Source: Chrysogorgia sp. JL179-B06
Lineage: Eukaryota; Cnidaria; Anthozoa; Scleralcyonacea; Chrysogorgiidae
Direction: 5' to 3'
DNA length: 64,000 nucleotides
NCBI GenBank assembly: GCA_035772405.1
Contig: JAYKKM010000452.1
Coordinates: forward strand, 1,149,001-1,213,000
The notes beneath the pieces were generated by a model that was not told the DNA's origin, searched no databases, and saw only the letters and a list, made by a program, of their open reading frames with translations. Below are positions 38,018-48,781 of the stretch, one piece after another; the first letter of the stretch is position 1; each line of letters opens with the position of its first letter. The translations under genes and the position numbers were made by a program.

Positions 38018-39502
38018 ATGCAGAAAGCCCTTCATGACTACTATGGAAAGTACTACAAACTCGCGATGGCTAACACATCGAAGGCTACACACGATGCGAA
38101 GGCAGACCTCATCAAAAAGTACCCCCACGCTACTTTAAGCAAATTCGAGTTCAATCCAAATATTTCGCAAGATGGTAAAATCGTGAGTGTCGACGTGTAT
38201 TTCAGAAACAATGACATCCTTAGCACAGACATAACCAGCGCAACCTTCAAAAATAACAAAAACATGTGGAAGTGGCTACACAATAGCAAGTTCCCAATAA
38301 TATGGCAAGGTGGTGGAGCTATCCAACCACTGCCAAAAGGTCATAAGAACCACTGGGGGCTTTGGGACGGCTACCCAACGGAAAATGTGTTAAATTATCC
38401 AGTGAATAACTTCAAAGTTTTTGTTAACCAAAATAGCTACTTCATGTCAAAGTTACCAACCTTGCGAGTCACCACGTCAAAGACAAAATCAGAGTGGGAT
38501 GACAACGAGTCTTACTATCGCGTTGTGTTTGCGACGTATTGTGCGAGTTTCTGTTGTGGGGTGTCACTGCAACATTTGTCAGTGTCACAAGAAGTTCATC
38601 CTGTGGTCACAAGTGTGATGAGATTTCATTTGTACTTCACCATTAGAAGACTTCTCAGAAGAATGGAAGGTGGTGAGACCATGAAATCAATAAGTAGAGA
38701 ATTCAACGCTTCCGAATTGTACGGTAGGATTTCCAAAATCCCCAGAAGGCACTACTACCAGAATAAAGTCCTGAGCGATGGCACTTTAGGCGAATCCAGA
38801 GTCTTCACACTCAACGACATCCATAACGATTACAGACGATACGTCGCGCGATTGTCAGACGGCTTCACCAACATTGGACTGCAATATCTAAATCAAAGCA
38901 TAGAGTCCTTTGTGTACTCCACACTTGGTGCGCAAGCGAGAACACGTGTATCAGTCGTTGGTGGTTCTGCAGGAAGTCTAGAGACCCAACAAGAATTCCG
39001 CAAGTTGTTTTCTGACAGTGTTATCAACTATGACGTGTCAACATGGATTCTCAACATGAATAAATCGATTAGAGACACCAACGTTGTCCAAAATCTTGCA
39101 GTGTCACCAAGTACGTGGTTAATGCCAAGTAACGTGGTGATTCTCAAGAATAAAATCGCTGGGTACAACAACTTACTAAAGGTTGCCACAGAGTCCATGA
39201 GATTTGGGGTGAACACTCGCTTGAATGCAACAACACCAACAATTACGGCTAAAAAAGTCCACCAAGAAAATGTGGTGACTCACTCGTTAGTAGTACCAAC
39301 AATCGTGAAGAAAAAAGCTCACCAAGAAAATGTGACGGCGTCAACTAATCTCGTGGCTAAAAAAGTTTACCAAGAAAATGCGGCACCACTTCCCATGAGA
39401 GAAGCACTTCCCACAAGCGAGTCAGACACGACAACGCTGGCGATAATCTTAGGGTTCTCAGCAGTCTCTGGTTATCTGCTAACCAAATACACCTTCAGGT
39501 AG
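38018..39502 (+). CDS. Large C-terminally anchored protein (Polinton 2)
   Basis: 494 residues, same length as 21119-22603, with the three KK-x-[HY]-QEN repeats and final hydrophobic anchor. Differences are scattered substitutions. The stop overlaps the start region of the fiber-like gene by a few bases. Confidence 0.75.
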   Translation: MQKALHDYYGKYYKLAMANTSKATHDAKADLIKKYPHATLSKFEFNPNISQDGKIVSVDVYFRNNDILSTDITSATFKNNKNMWKWLHNSKFPIIWQGGGAIQPLPKGHKNHWGLWDGYPTENVLNYPVNNFKVFVNQNSYFMSKLPTLRVTTSKTKSEWDDNESYYRVVFATYCASFCCGVSLQHLSVSQEVHPVVTSVMRFHLYFTIRRLLRRMEGGETMKSISREFNASELYGRISKIPRRHYYQNKVLSDGTLGESRVFTLNDIHNDYRRYVARLSDGFTNIGLQYLNQSIESFVYSTLGAQARTRVSVVGGSAGSLETQQEFRKLFSDSVINYDVSTWILNMNKSIRDTNVVQNLAVSPSTWLMPSNVVILKNKIAGYNNLLKVATESMRFGVNTRLNATTPTITAKKVHQENVVTHSLVVPTIVKKKAHQENVTASTNLVAKKVYQENAAPLPMREALPTSESDTTTLAIILGFSAVSGYLLTKYTFR

Positions 39503-39504
39503 TG

Positions 39505-40455
39505 ATGAGTCTAAACTATGGGTATGAGTCTGACGACCCTCACGATAAAATACTAAAGAGAACGAAAAGGCATCTGGACGAAGATCCCAAATTAAGCGCG
39601 ACCGGTGGAAGGATGTCTGGAATAATAGACATGCAAGGCTCAGCGATAAAAAACGTAGCAGACCCAGTCGATGACTCAGACGCCACCAATAAAAGAACTC
39701 TAGAGCAACTATTATCAGGTTTCCTCAAGAGTCAGTCATATAATCTTGTGCTCGACTTCAACGTTAGCACACACGCCTTGAAAAACGTGGAGTTTCACAC
39801 CAATGGTTCAAACAAAGTGAAAGCCATTGGTGAAACAAGTAAATTAGTGCAAAACAACCCGGCTTATGGTCCTATTGTCGGCATCAGCGGTGTGAGTCAA
39901 AGTTTTCTATCCCCTGTGTTAACACCAATCCCACTTGAGTCGGGTCTTCATTTTAACTGCCCCAGTATGCAATGGTGTGATCTCTCCATTTTTGTTGTGG
40001 TGAGGTTACCTACTCGCACCGCTGGATCAAATTGGGAGACAATTATATCGAACGACGATGGTCAGTGGGATAAGTTCATAGGGTACAAGACTGGCGTGAC
40101 CAACGGACTCGCATATGGTGGTGGCGTCCCAGCGATGGAGAGCATATGCACTATTCCAAGTGGCGTTGACATAAGTGAAATGCATATGATATCAATACAC
40201 TGGCAAATGGACAATTCGCACGTCAGAGTCAACAACGTCAAGTCAACTGACTCAGACTTCGTAGCGAATATGAAAAAGATAGGCACACCCTATGGAACAA
40301 TTTTTGGAATACATCGACCAAGAATACCACTCGCACCTTATGCATACCCATCGTTGATAGAATTCTACGGCGTGAAAATTGTGAGTGGTTACATGACGAA
40401 CCGAGACATCATAATCATGGGTGGAGAAATGATGAAGGAATATGGTGTAAAGTAA
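39505..40455 (+). CDS. Fiber/spike-like protein (Polinton 2)
   Basis: 316 residues. Same fiber-type motif DMQGSAIKNVADP near the N-terminus and lectin-like C-terminal domain. The middle region (about residues 120-140, GPIVGISGVSQSFLSP) differs more from Polinton 1 (GVNSAGHSFLSP) than the rest. The start was set at ATG 39505 by comparison with the sister gene. Confidence 0.75.
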   Translation: MSLNYGYESDDPHDKILKRTKRHLDEDPKLSATGGRMSGIIDMQGSAIKNVADPVDDSDATNKRTLEQLLSGFLKSQSYNLVLDFNVSTHALKNVEFHTNGSNKVKAIGETSKLVQNNPAYGPIVGISGVSQSFLSPVLTPIPLESGLHFNCPSMQWCDLSIFVVVRLPTRTAGSNWETIISNDDGQWDKFIGYKTGVTNGLAYGGGVPAMESICTIPSGVDISEMHMISIHWQMDNSHVRVNNVKSTDSDFVANMKKIGTPYGTIFGIHRPRIPLAPYAYPSLIEFYGVKIVSGYMTNRDIIIMGGEMMKEYGVK

Positions 40456-40662
40456 ATGGGAGCATGTATTTCGAGACCTCACGAAACATATAAAATAAAT
40501 AAAACGACTGATCACATGTTCAAAGCTGGTGGATCATTTGGTCGCGGTGACGTTACTCTCGAGCTTCACGCTGAGATTGGTATGAGGTCTAAAAAGACTT
40601 ACGGCGAACCTATTATGTTACCAGAGTCAGACACTGTAGGAGTGGTAGGAGACGTGACTTAA
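40456..40662 (+). CDS. Probable N-acylated small protein (Polinton 2)
   Basis: 68 residues starting MGACISR. Gly2, Cys4 and Ser6 are conserved with Polinton 1 while Phe5 is replaced by Ile, consistent with selection on the acylation residues. Starts immediately after the fiber-like stop. Confidence 0.7.
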   Translation: MGACISRPHETYKINKTTDHMFKAGGSFGRGDVTLELHAEIGMRSKKTYGEPIMLPESDTVGVVGDVT

Positions 40663-40670
40663 GTTATGTA

Positions 40671-40811
40671 ATGGGTTGGCTTAGAAAACTGGTTCGTAAC
40701 ATTAGAAACTTTTTCAGACGACGTAGAAAACTGAGGACTAATAAAACACACCTGCTGCATTGGTACACAACAAACCAGATCTATAAAAAACCTGACACCT
40801 ATGTCGAGTAG
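40671..40811 (+). CDS. Small strongly basic peptide (Polinton 2)
   Basis: 46 residues, MGWLRKLVRNIRNFF followed by four Arg and Lys-rich residues. Same length and end (TYVE) as 19813-19953. It lies 8 nt after the acylated protein stop and before the BRO gene promoter. Confidence 0.65.
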   Translation: MGWLRKLVRNIRNFFRRRRKLRTNKTHLLHWYTTNQIYKKPDTYVE

Positions 40812-40841
40812 TTTTTTTTTGTAGGAGACTATAATATAGTG

Positions 40842-41609
40842 ATGACCTCCACAGCGCTTCGATTATTCGACTTCGATGGCCACCAAATCACAACGGTCAT
40901 GGACAACGGTGAAATATGGTTCAAAGCAAGAGAAGTCGCGAGCGCTCTAGGCTATGCTAGACCAAAAGATGCAGTCAACGACCACGTCGAACCTGATTGT
41001 AAAATGAAGATGGAACAGGCCTCGTTTATCAACGAACTTGGGGTCTACTCACTGACGTTCTCGAGTAAATTGGAGCGTGCGAAACACTTCGGAAGGTGGG
41101 TGCACTCAGAAGTTTTACCAAGCGTTAAAAAAAGTTTAGCTAACGTTGGTCTCAAACACAATCAATTCGTAATGATCACCGAGTTCGACCTTCATACGAA
41201 AGTTGTTGGTTTTCTTAGGAAATATTATCCAGAAGCTATTTTGATAGCCGCTTGTGGTGAGAATCAAGACACTTCGAGTAAAAGAATAAATTCGTGGAAA
41301 AAAGGTTATCAACGTGGAACGCCTGACTTGATTATTGCCAATGCAAACCGACAGCACAGCGGGCTTGTGATTGAGTTCAAGAACCCAGGTGGTACAGGCA
41401 AGACGTCCAAAGAGCAGGAGTCTCTGTTGCTCAGATATAAATCCGCTGGTTATCTAACGTTGTTGTGCGACTCATACGACGACGCTATTACCACGGTAAT
41501 AAAATATCTCTTTGACGTTGGGTTTCAGTGCTCTCAGTGTTTTCGTAAATTTAAAAATAAATCAGCGTTGAGCAACCATGAGAGACGTTATTGTAAAGAG
41601 ACTTTTTAG
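40842..41609 (+). CDS. BRO-N / VRR-NUC-like / zinc-finger fusion (Polinton 2)
   Basis: 255 residues, intact, same three-part layout as 19031-19792 (FKAREVASALGY; RGTPDLIIAN and VIEFKNPGGTGK; CSQCF...NHERRYC). The N-terminus is two residues longer. It is preceded by ACTATAATATAGTG, a TATA-like box ending at the start codon. Confidence 0.85.
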   Translation: MTSTALRLFDFDGHQITTVMDNGEIWFKAREVASALGYARPKDAVNDHVEPDCKMKMEQASFINELGVYSLTFSSKLERAKHFGRWVHSEVLPSVKKSLANVGLKHNQFVMITEFDLHTKVVGFLRKYYPEAILIAACGENQDTSSKRINSWKKGYQRGTPDLIIANANRQHSGLVIEFKNPGGTGKTSKEQESLLLRYKSAGYLTLLCDSYDDAITTVIKYLFDVGFQCSQCFRKFKNKSALSNHERRYCKETF

Positions 41610-41846
41610 ACAGTGAGTAATAAGTTGAATTAACGCTCGTTCTCGTTGTTGAGACGACGTCTGAAGCGACAACTGTTCTAACATTTTTAAAAGATATTTT
41701 TAACTTGACAAAAAATATCTGCGAAACTCTCTCTCTTTATTTCACAAACCTTCTGACCACTGTGTGAAAAAATGTTTCTACGGTACATTGGACGCTTCAT
41801 GTGACCAATGTATAAATTTAAAAAGTGAGGCGTATTGAGAACACCT

Positions 41847-42419
41847 TTAATTTTGTGTGGAAGGATGGTGGCGTCTGCACACTGCGCGATATTGCTCAGC
41901 ACCACCAACGAATGATGGCCCTGGGTTATATCTCCAATTGAATGGTGCGTCAACAGTTGTTCCGTAAGTGTCACGACAAACGGCGCAATACGCTTTTAGA
42001 AATGTGATGTCGTCTGCCATTGGGAACAGTGTGTCGAGCTCACCAAGTCTTTTTAAATGCTCTGTTGTTATGAGGCCACAAATAATGACGTGAATGCCAG
42101 CTTTAATGTATTCGTGAATAACTGGGAGTAACCCAGAGTACCAATGGCCCTCATCAATGCCGATGACGTCATAATCGGCTATCTCGGAAGAACTTGGGAG
42201 GTTGGTGATTAACTTCGCAGGTAAACTGTCTGACCCAACAACAATGGTCTGACGATGTGTGGAGAACGCGTGGTCAGTTCGCCTAGTGTCGCCTACGTTG
42301 TTCATGTAGAGGACTTTGAGCCCTGATTTACTTAACGTGATTAACCTACGAAGAGTCTCTGTTGTTTTTCCTGCAAACATGGGACCAATCACAATTTCTA
42401 GTTTACCGATTTTCTTCAT
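41847..42419 (-). CDS. tk: Type II thymidine kinase (Polinton 2), full length
   Basis: 190 residues. P-loop GPMFAGKTTE, IDEGHWY, CAVC, and the C-terminal cysteine/histidine pair (VCRRHH) that completes the zinc site lost in Polinton 1. No lesion. Overlaps the 3' end of the zinc-finger gene by 17 nt, exactly as in the sister element. Confidence 0.93.
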   Translation of the reverse strand: MKKIGKLEIVIGPMFAGKTTETLRRLITLSKSGLKVLYMNNVGDTRRTDHAFSTHRQTIVVGSDSLPAKLITNLPSSSEIADYDVIGIDEGHWYSGLLPVIHEYIKAGIHVIICGLITTEHLKRLGELDTLFPMADDITFLKAYCAVCRDTYGTTVDAPFNWRYNPGPSFVGGAEQYRAVCRRHHPSTQN

Positions 42420-43137
42420 GATTACTATACCTCCAGAGAAATGTTCTCTCCTGTTGCGGCAACTGTTGTTCGTTGTTAAATATCCGTTGGAGCTCTAAGT
42501 TTTCAAGATGGGACTTCGAGCTCTCGTGTCTCAAGCGATGCAGTGGGTCGTTGGTGGCCACACCGCATGGGTGACAGGTGTACACGCTCTCATCTCTCGC
42601 AAAGTGTCTGTGGGCGGGCGAGAGTACGTGGTCCCTGATATCATCCGCACCTAGTATCTCATTACACCCCACCTTGCAAACGTGAACGTCGCGGTTTGCG
42701 GCGAGCTCTAGCCATGCTTTGGCTTTGGTTGGGCATGGTTTCCATAGAAGGGTCGCTAAGAACACTTGGAGGAAATTACCGAGTAACGTGGCTGTGGACC
42801 CACTAGGGTCGTTCAAGTAGACGTCACTCGCTAACATAAGGTACTTGAATGATGAGTAACACCACACAGGGATTATGCCAGCTAACACACCAGCAAGCTC
42901 GTTGGCTCTGTCTTCTCGAAGATCGATCCAAGCGTCGAGAAGATACCTCGTATGGCGGACCTGAGAGCCAAGCCGTTTTGGTGGTCCTTCAGGGTCGGGG
43001 TCGAACATTGTGTATGTTGAGAAGTACTCGTTTAAGACGATAGGTCCAGAGGCGCCTTGTAGGGTGGGCACACTGATAAAGGCTGTTCTCAACATGTTGG
43101 CAATATCTTCTTCGCTGATTTCTCGGGCTTGAGTCAT
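42403..43137 (-). CDS. Zinc-finger protein of unknown function (Polinton 2)
   Basis: 244 residues. The C-terminal finger region (CKVGC...HRHF, CHPCGV...H...H) is almost identical to 17502-18239. Residues about 10-75 are much more diverged, with several radical changes. This is the most divergent part among all gene pairs here, suggesting diversifying selection or local recombination in its N-terminal domain. Confidence 0.75.
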   Translation of the reverse strand: MTQAREISEEDIANMLRTAFISVPTLQGASGPIVLNEYFSTYTMFDPDPEGPPKRLGSQVRHTRYLLDAWIDLREDRANELAGVLAGIIPVWCYSSFKYLMLASDVYLNDPSGSTATLLGNFLQVFLATLLWKPCPTKAKAWLELAANRDVHVCKVGCNEILGADDIRDHVLSPAHRHFARDESVYTCHPCGVATNDPLHRLRHESSKSHLENLELQRIFNNEQQLPQQERTFLWRYSNHEENR

Positions 43138-43268
43138 TATGTTATACTCTCAGAGAAAATCCTAATTTTTTAGTGCGTTTGGTCTGGAGCTGTGAGATAC
43201 CTGTGAGGTCATCTGTGAGACACCTGTGAGGTCAACTGTGAGTAAGATAACACGTGATAGTGTATTAG
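43138..43268. promoter_or_regulatory. Divergent promoter region with tandem repeats (Polinton 2)
   Basis: Counterpart of 17371-17501: GATACCTGTGAGGTCA and ACACCTGTGAGGTCAACTGTGAG repeats, an ATAACACGTGAT box and TATAC near the left start. Conservation of repeat number and spacing in both elements supports function. Confidence 0.6.
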
Positions 43269-43604
43269 ATGGCTGAGGACTCACAGACGGCTGTTGAGGC
43301 GAAGATTACGGCTGATGTGAAAAGTGTTAAGGTGAAGGACCCAAAGCGCGTCGCTGCTGGTAAAAAGTTGGCTGAGATATCGAAAGCTGCGAAAGAAAAG
43401 AAAATGCGTGAAATGATAGTCAACGAGGAACAGGGTGGTGAGTGGAGCTATGGTTACATTGTTGGAACACTTGGTGTGATCATTGCTGGTGCTTCGCTAT
43501 GGTACACAATTAGCAGTGAAAAAGAACCTGTGAGTACTGCACCAGCACCTGCGTCAGAAAATCGTAGAACTTGTCGTCCAACACTTGACACATTTGATTC
43601 TTGA
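43269..43604 (+). CDS. Basic single-span membrane protein (Polinton 2)
   Basis: 111 residues. KVKDPKRVAAGKKLAEISKA basic stretch, one membrane span, Pro/Ser tail. Three residues shorter after the span than the 114-residue sister. Start of the plus-strand block that ends in the polymerase. Confidence 0.75.
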   Translation: MAEDSQTAVEAKITADVKSVKVKDPKRVAAGKKLAEISKAAKEKKMREMIVNEEQGGEWSYGYIVGTLGVIIAGASLWYTISSEKEPVSTAPAPASENRRTCRPTLDTFDS

Positions 43605-43627
43605 ACAAAACACACGACAATGTATAT

Positions 43628-43864
43628 ATGACTGCGATCGATCGAAAAGAACTTATGAACGAATTGTACGACGCACTACTTGTTACGACTGGTGCTGTGG
43701 CAGTGAGTATGATTTCTAAAAAGGCTTTGGGAGAACCATTGGGAACACCAGAGACTGTGAAAGGCACAGTGAAACTTGCTGCAGCTGTTGGTGCAGGAAC
43801 GCTGTTAGTAAAATGGATGCAATCGAAAAAGTGGATACCGACAGATCCATTCAAATCAACGTAA
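43628..43864 (+). CDS. Small two-span membrane protein (Polinton 2)
   Basis: 78 residues from ATG 43628. A TATATA expansion just upstream puts the first ATG of the sister gene out of frame here, so the second conserved methionine is the likely start. Otherwise the same as 16768-17010. Confidence 0.7.
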   Translation: MTAIDRKELMNELYDALLVTTGAVAVSMISKKALGEPLGTPETVKGTVKLAAAVGAGTLLVKWMQSKKWIPTDPFKST

Positions 43865-43868
43865 GTTA

Positions 43869-44288
43869 ATGGTGAGTGTTGTGGCTGGAGGGATTTTTAA
43901 TGCAGTGGCTTTTGCGGGCGCTGGTTTTATGTTTTCAAAGTTTAATCACTCAGGCTATGAAGCTGAGATGAAAAGACATAACCATGCGTTGGAACAGTTA
44001 GCCAGTGCGAAAGAAGTGTGGTATGAAAATGAGGTCGCCAAGAAAGATAAGATCCAGCGTTTGCGACAACGGCTCTCAGATGCTAATGCTGACATCAATG
44101 ACACAAACCACGCGTTGGAAGAACTTAGAAGCGTAATGACCATTCAGTACAGCGGACGAGTGTTCACTAACTCCCCGAAGATTGCGGATTACTACCAACC
44201 GAGTGCGGAAATGAAGGAATACCAATTATTGTTTGTTAGCGCGTTAGGTTTGGGTAGTGGAATAGCGGTGTGGGTGCTAACTCAGTGA
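43869..44288 (+). CDS. Coiled-coil two-span membrane protein (Polinton 2)
   Basis: 139 residues, nearly identical to 16344-16763: glycine-rich hydrophobic N-terminus, central heptads, C-terminal span. Confidence 0.75.
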   Translation: MVSVVAGGIFNAVAFAGAGFMFSKFNHSGYEAEMKRHNHALEQLASAKEVWYENEVAKKDKIQRLRQRLSDANADINDTNHALEELRSVMTIQYSGRVFTNSPKIADYYQPSAEMKEYQLLFVSALGLGSGIAVWVLTQ

Positions 44289-44317
44289 GAAAAATATGTT
44301 GGAGTAGTATAAGAGTG

Positions 44318-44881
44318 ATGGACAAACTTATGAGGCAGATGAGTTATGGCTTGACAATTGACGAAATCGCGAATGAGACGCAAATTGAGTGTGGAGGCGC
44401 CTTCAGAATTTACTACTGCTCAGATTGCAACGTTGTGAAACATGTAACTGACTGTGGTGGGTACGCATGTCCAAAGTGTGGCGACACCGAATGGGGTTAC
44501 GTTCAGAGCTATAGCGACATGAGACTCACACGACCAAAAAGCGTTCACAAACGGTCTTGGTGGATGGGGAGGAGACTGCGGAACGTTGTGAAGGGCGAGC
44601 ACCTTGAGTTGATAAAAGAGGACTTCTTGAAAGTTGTCAATGTGCTGCACTCATGCAATTTGATAAAGGGTAGAAATGTCAGCAGATATGGATACTACAT
44701 TATTAGGTTGTGTCATAGAAGACGAGTCGAGACACTCAAGAAGGTGTCAGACCTCAAAGACGGGAAGGTGAAAGACTTGTTTGACGATAATTTGTTTGGG
44801 GTGGTGTACCCAAAGCTGGGATGGTGTGAAAGTGGTGATATTTATTACAATGAGTGGGCTAAGAAAAAAAGTGTAGTGTAA
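44318..44881 (+). CDS. Zinc-ribbon, possible VLTF3-like protein (Polinton 2)
   Basis: 187 residues with the CSDC/CPKCG ribbon and basic helical C-terminal half as in 15759-16316. The C-terminus ends in KKKSVV. TAGTATAAGAGTG lies directly before the ATG, the same box as in the sister gene. Confidence 0.55.
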   Translation: MDKLMRQMSYGLTIDEIANETQIECGGAFRIYYCSDCNVVKHVTDCGGYACPKCGDTEWGYVQSYSDMRLTRPKSVHKRSWWMGRRLRNVVKGEHLELIKEDFLKVVNVLHSCNLIKGRNVSRYGYYIIRLCHRRRVETLKKVSDLKDGKVKDLFDDNLFGVVYPKLGWCESGDIYYNEWAKKKSVV

Positions 44882-44891
44882 GTATAAGCCA

Positions 44892-47800
44892 ATGAGTCGG
44901 ACTGTGAGAAACCCGCTGAAAAAAAGACGGGCGCATAAGACGAGTGCAGCCGTTGTCAATTCACTAACAGATGAAGCGACCAACGTTCACGGCTTCTTTA
45001 GAGATCAGGAGGGACAACCTGCAGTCGAAGACCTCGCACCGTCGACGCATCTGTTGGATCGAGCACTGAGAGGGTTCACAAGGTCTTATGGAGTCGAGGT
45101 AATTGACGACAGAGACATCAATCAGGTAAATGGTAGTAGAAGTGCTGTCACTAACCTTTTGAGACGTGAGCTGGGTGAGACCAACGGAATGAAAGTGGTG
45201 GAGACAGTCAAGGTCACTTTTGAGAAAGTTTTAGAACTCAATAAGACCACATACAAAACTGCCTACTTTAACAGCGAAACGTTCGTCGTCATTAACGAGC
45301 GTGACATCGAGGGTGTCGCCAATCGTGGGTCGGAGCAGATTTTGACGCGGATAGCTGGGTGGCTATCTGAGGGGTCTGGATGGACTATCGACAAAATAGA
45401 CGCACACTACGTTAATGTCGCTATTTACAGACCTTTGCATGGGAGTAGCTACATTGTGTTGCCAAAGGAGCTGCGCAACAGTATGAAGGGTCTGATAAAC
45501 GTGAATAACGATGATGACAACGAGTGCTTTAGATGGTGCCACCTTGCACACAAATTCCCTGTTGGAAAAAACTCTGACAGAACGTCAAAGTACGCTAGGC
45601 ATGTCGGTGAGCTGAGTTATGACGGAGTTGACTTCCCAGTCACACTCAAAGACTACAACAAGATCGAAAAGGCGAACGATATTAGCATAAATGTTTTTGG
45701 GTATGAAAATAAGCAGCCATTCCCTGTGTACGTTTCTAAGGAGGCGTATCCTGACCATATGGACCTATTGTTGATAACTAATGACGTGGGCAACAAGCAT
45801 TATGTGTACATTCGCGATTTTAACAAATTCATGTACCGTCAGACAAAGTATAAGGCGAGAAAGCACTTTTGTAGGTATTGTTTGCAGTGTTTTACTCGAG
45901 AGGACGTGCTTGAAAGTCATATTGAAGTGTGTTTGGTCATTAATGGGAAGCAAGCTATTAAAATGCCACAAAAAGGCGCGAAAGTAAAATATGAGAATTT
46001 TAGCAGACAATTAAATGTACCATTTGTGGTGTATGCAGACTTCGAGGCTATCACACAGAAGGTGCACACAGCGACGCCATCAAGCGAGTGTAGCTACACA
46101 AATGCTTACCAGAGGCATGTTGACTGTGGTTATGGGTATAAATTGGTTTGTTGCTATGACAATGCGTATAGTAAGCCAGTGAAGGTGTATCGCGGTGAAA
46201 ATGCAGTCAACAAGTTCATTGGGGAGATGTTAGAAATTGTCGAATATTGTAAAGAGACATCTGAGAGTCACTTTAACAAAGAAATGATACTGACTGACGC
46301 CGATAAGAAGAACTTTGACGAGGCTAAAAGTTGTCATATTTGCAGTGTTGAGTACACTGGTGCTGACGTTAGAGTGAGAGACCACTGTCATGTCTCAGGT
46401 AAGTACAGAGGGTCCGCACATCGTCAGTGTAATGTGAACTTTAAGTTGACTGACAAAATTCCTGTGATCTTTCATAACTTACGTGGTTACGATAGCCATT
46501 TCATCATGCAGGAGATTGGTAAGTTTGGTCAAGACATAAATGTGATACCAAACAACATGGAGAAGTACATGGCGTTCATGCTTGGAAAAAACTTAGTATT
46601 TTTGGACAGCTTTCAGTTCATGAGTAGCGGCCTAGACAACTTGGTGAAGAACCTACCAAGGGACGCTTTCAAGTACACGTCAGAAGTGTTTCGTGACGAG
46701 GGGTTGGCACTTATGACAAGAAAGGGGGTCTATCCCTATGATTATATGGACTCCTTTGAAAAATTCGACGAGCGCGAGCTACCCTCCAAAAAAGATTTCT
46801 ACAGCGTTCTGAACGATGAGCACATTACGGAAGAAATGCATGAGCGCGCCATCGATGTGTGGGACTACTTCGACGTTGAAAGTATGGGTGGGTATCACGA
46901 CCTGTATTTGAAAAGTGATGTGCTCTTGCTTGCCGACGTTTTTGAGAACTTTAGAAAGACATGCCATCGCGAGTATAAATTAGACCCGTGTCACTATTTC
47001 ACGTCGCCTGGATTGGCTTGGGATGCCATGTTAAAGATGACTGGAGTAGAACTCGAGTTATTGTCCGACATCGACATGTTCCAGTTCGTAGAATTAGGTA
47101 TGCGTGGTGGTGTGAGCTACATATGCAACAGACATGGTGTGGCGAACAATAAATATATGAAGGGGTACGATAAAGCGCAAGAGTCGAAGTATTTGATGTA
47201 CCTTGACGCCAACAATTTGTATGGATGGGCGATGAGTCGAAGTCTACCTACAGGTGGCTTCAAGTGGTTGACTGAGAAAGAAATAAAAAAGGTTAATCTA
47301 CACGACTATCACAACAATAGTGAAAAGGGCCTGCTGCTTGAAGTCGACTTGGAGTATCCAGCCCATTTGCATGACCTACATAACGACTACCCGTTGGCTC
47401 CCGAGAAGATGGAGATAACTGTTGACATGTTGTCGGAGTACTGCACGAAAATCAAAAATAAATTTAATGTGAGTGTTGGCGGCGTGAAAAAGTTGGTGAC
47501 TAATTTGATGGACAAAAAAAAGTATGTGTGTCACTATGGAAATCTGCAGTTGTACACAGGTCTTGGACTAAAAATCAAAAAGGTGCATAGGGTCCTACAG
47601 TTTGACCAGTCTAAGTGGTTGGGCAAGTACATCGACTTTAACACAGTCAAGAGAACTGCGGCTAAGAACGCTTTTGAGAAGGACTTCTTCAAGTTGATGA
47701 ATAACAGTGTGTTCGGAAAAACGATGGAAAACTTGAGGAAGCGTGTGGACGTAAGATTAGTGACCACCGAGAAAAAGTTAGAAAAGCTTGTCTCAAAGCC

Positions 47801-48484
47801 TACGTTTGTGTCTTGCAAGATATTTAGCGAGAATCTAGTCGCTGTCCACAAAGTCAAAGAGACGCTAACATTAAATAGACCTGCATATGTGGGTATGTGC
47901 ATACTAGACTTGAGCAAAACGTTGATGTATGATTTTCACTATAATTATATCATGAAAAAGTACTCTAGCGACACCTGTAGATTACACTTCACTGACACTG
48001 ACAGTCTGTTGTACTCAATCAAAACTGGCGACGTTTATTCCGACTTCATGGAGGAGCGTGAAAAGTTTGACAATAGCGATTACCCTGCAGACAACCCGTT
48101 CGCTTTCAAAGAGAATAAGAAAGTTATTGGCAAGATGAAAGACGAGTGCGCTGGAACACCAATTATTGAGTTCGTTGGGTTGCGCAGTAAAATGTACAGC
48201 TATTTGAAAGAGGATGGGGGTGGTGGGAAAACCGCTAAAGGCATTAGAAAGAACATAATTAAAAAAGTGATCAAGCATGAAGATTATAAAAGTGTGTTAC
48301 TTGAGCAGAAACAATTGCGACACACAATGAAGACCATTAGAAGTGTCAAACATCAGCTAGGTAGTTTACGAAAATTAATAAAGTGTCGCTATCTTGTTTT
48401 GATGATAAACGATACCTTTTAGAAAATGGTATTGACTCCTACGCGTATGGTCACAAAAACATTGTAGTGAGAGACATACCTTAA
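44892..48484 (+). pseudogene. Protein-primed DNA polymerase B (Polinton 2), 3' frameshift
   Basis: The first 1,150 or so codons are open and contain all exonuclease (about 381, 533, 675) and polymerase motifs A (about 770), B (about 940) and C (about 1036). Between 48360 and 48376 small insertions relative to Polinton 1 shift the frame, so the last 40 or so residues are replaced and the frame ends at 48422. The native stop position would be 48482-48484. It lacks the second N-terminal NPLT-x-R unit present in Polinton 1. Catalytic motifs are intact, so loss of function is likely but not certain. Confidence 0.93.
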
Positions 48485-48533
48485 ACACTGCGACGTGATT
48501 CCCATAAGGTCGCTCTCCCCACGCGTGCGAGAT

Positions 48534-48781
48534 TGCAAACGCTTTTCTCACCGACTTGTTAATCAGCAAATTCGCTAGCTTACTGGACGGGTTGAACGCT
48601 ATTGAAAATCCTGATGAGCTAAATGACGAGTTAAAAAAGACGTCGAGAGCATTGTCGCGATTGTGACACCGTACGTGCCTTTCTTGGGCTTGTTGTCGGG
48701 AGGAATCACAACGTCTAAATATGTGTACGACCACCATTTCAGAAGTGCGACAAACACTGAAAATAGCGAGCGGGTGGACTA
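48534..48781 (+). pseudogene. Duplicated 3' fragment of the distal helical gene
   Basis: Matches the 3' part of 31272-31782 (in the other TIR) but lacks the first part. It has a deletion of about 20 nt near 48634 and no start codon. It is a by-product of TIR expansion past the gene, not a functional gene. Confidence 0.85.
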
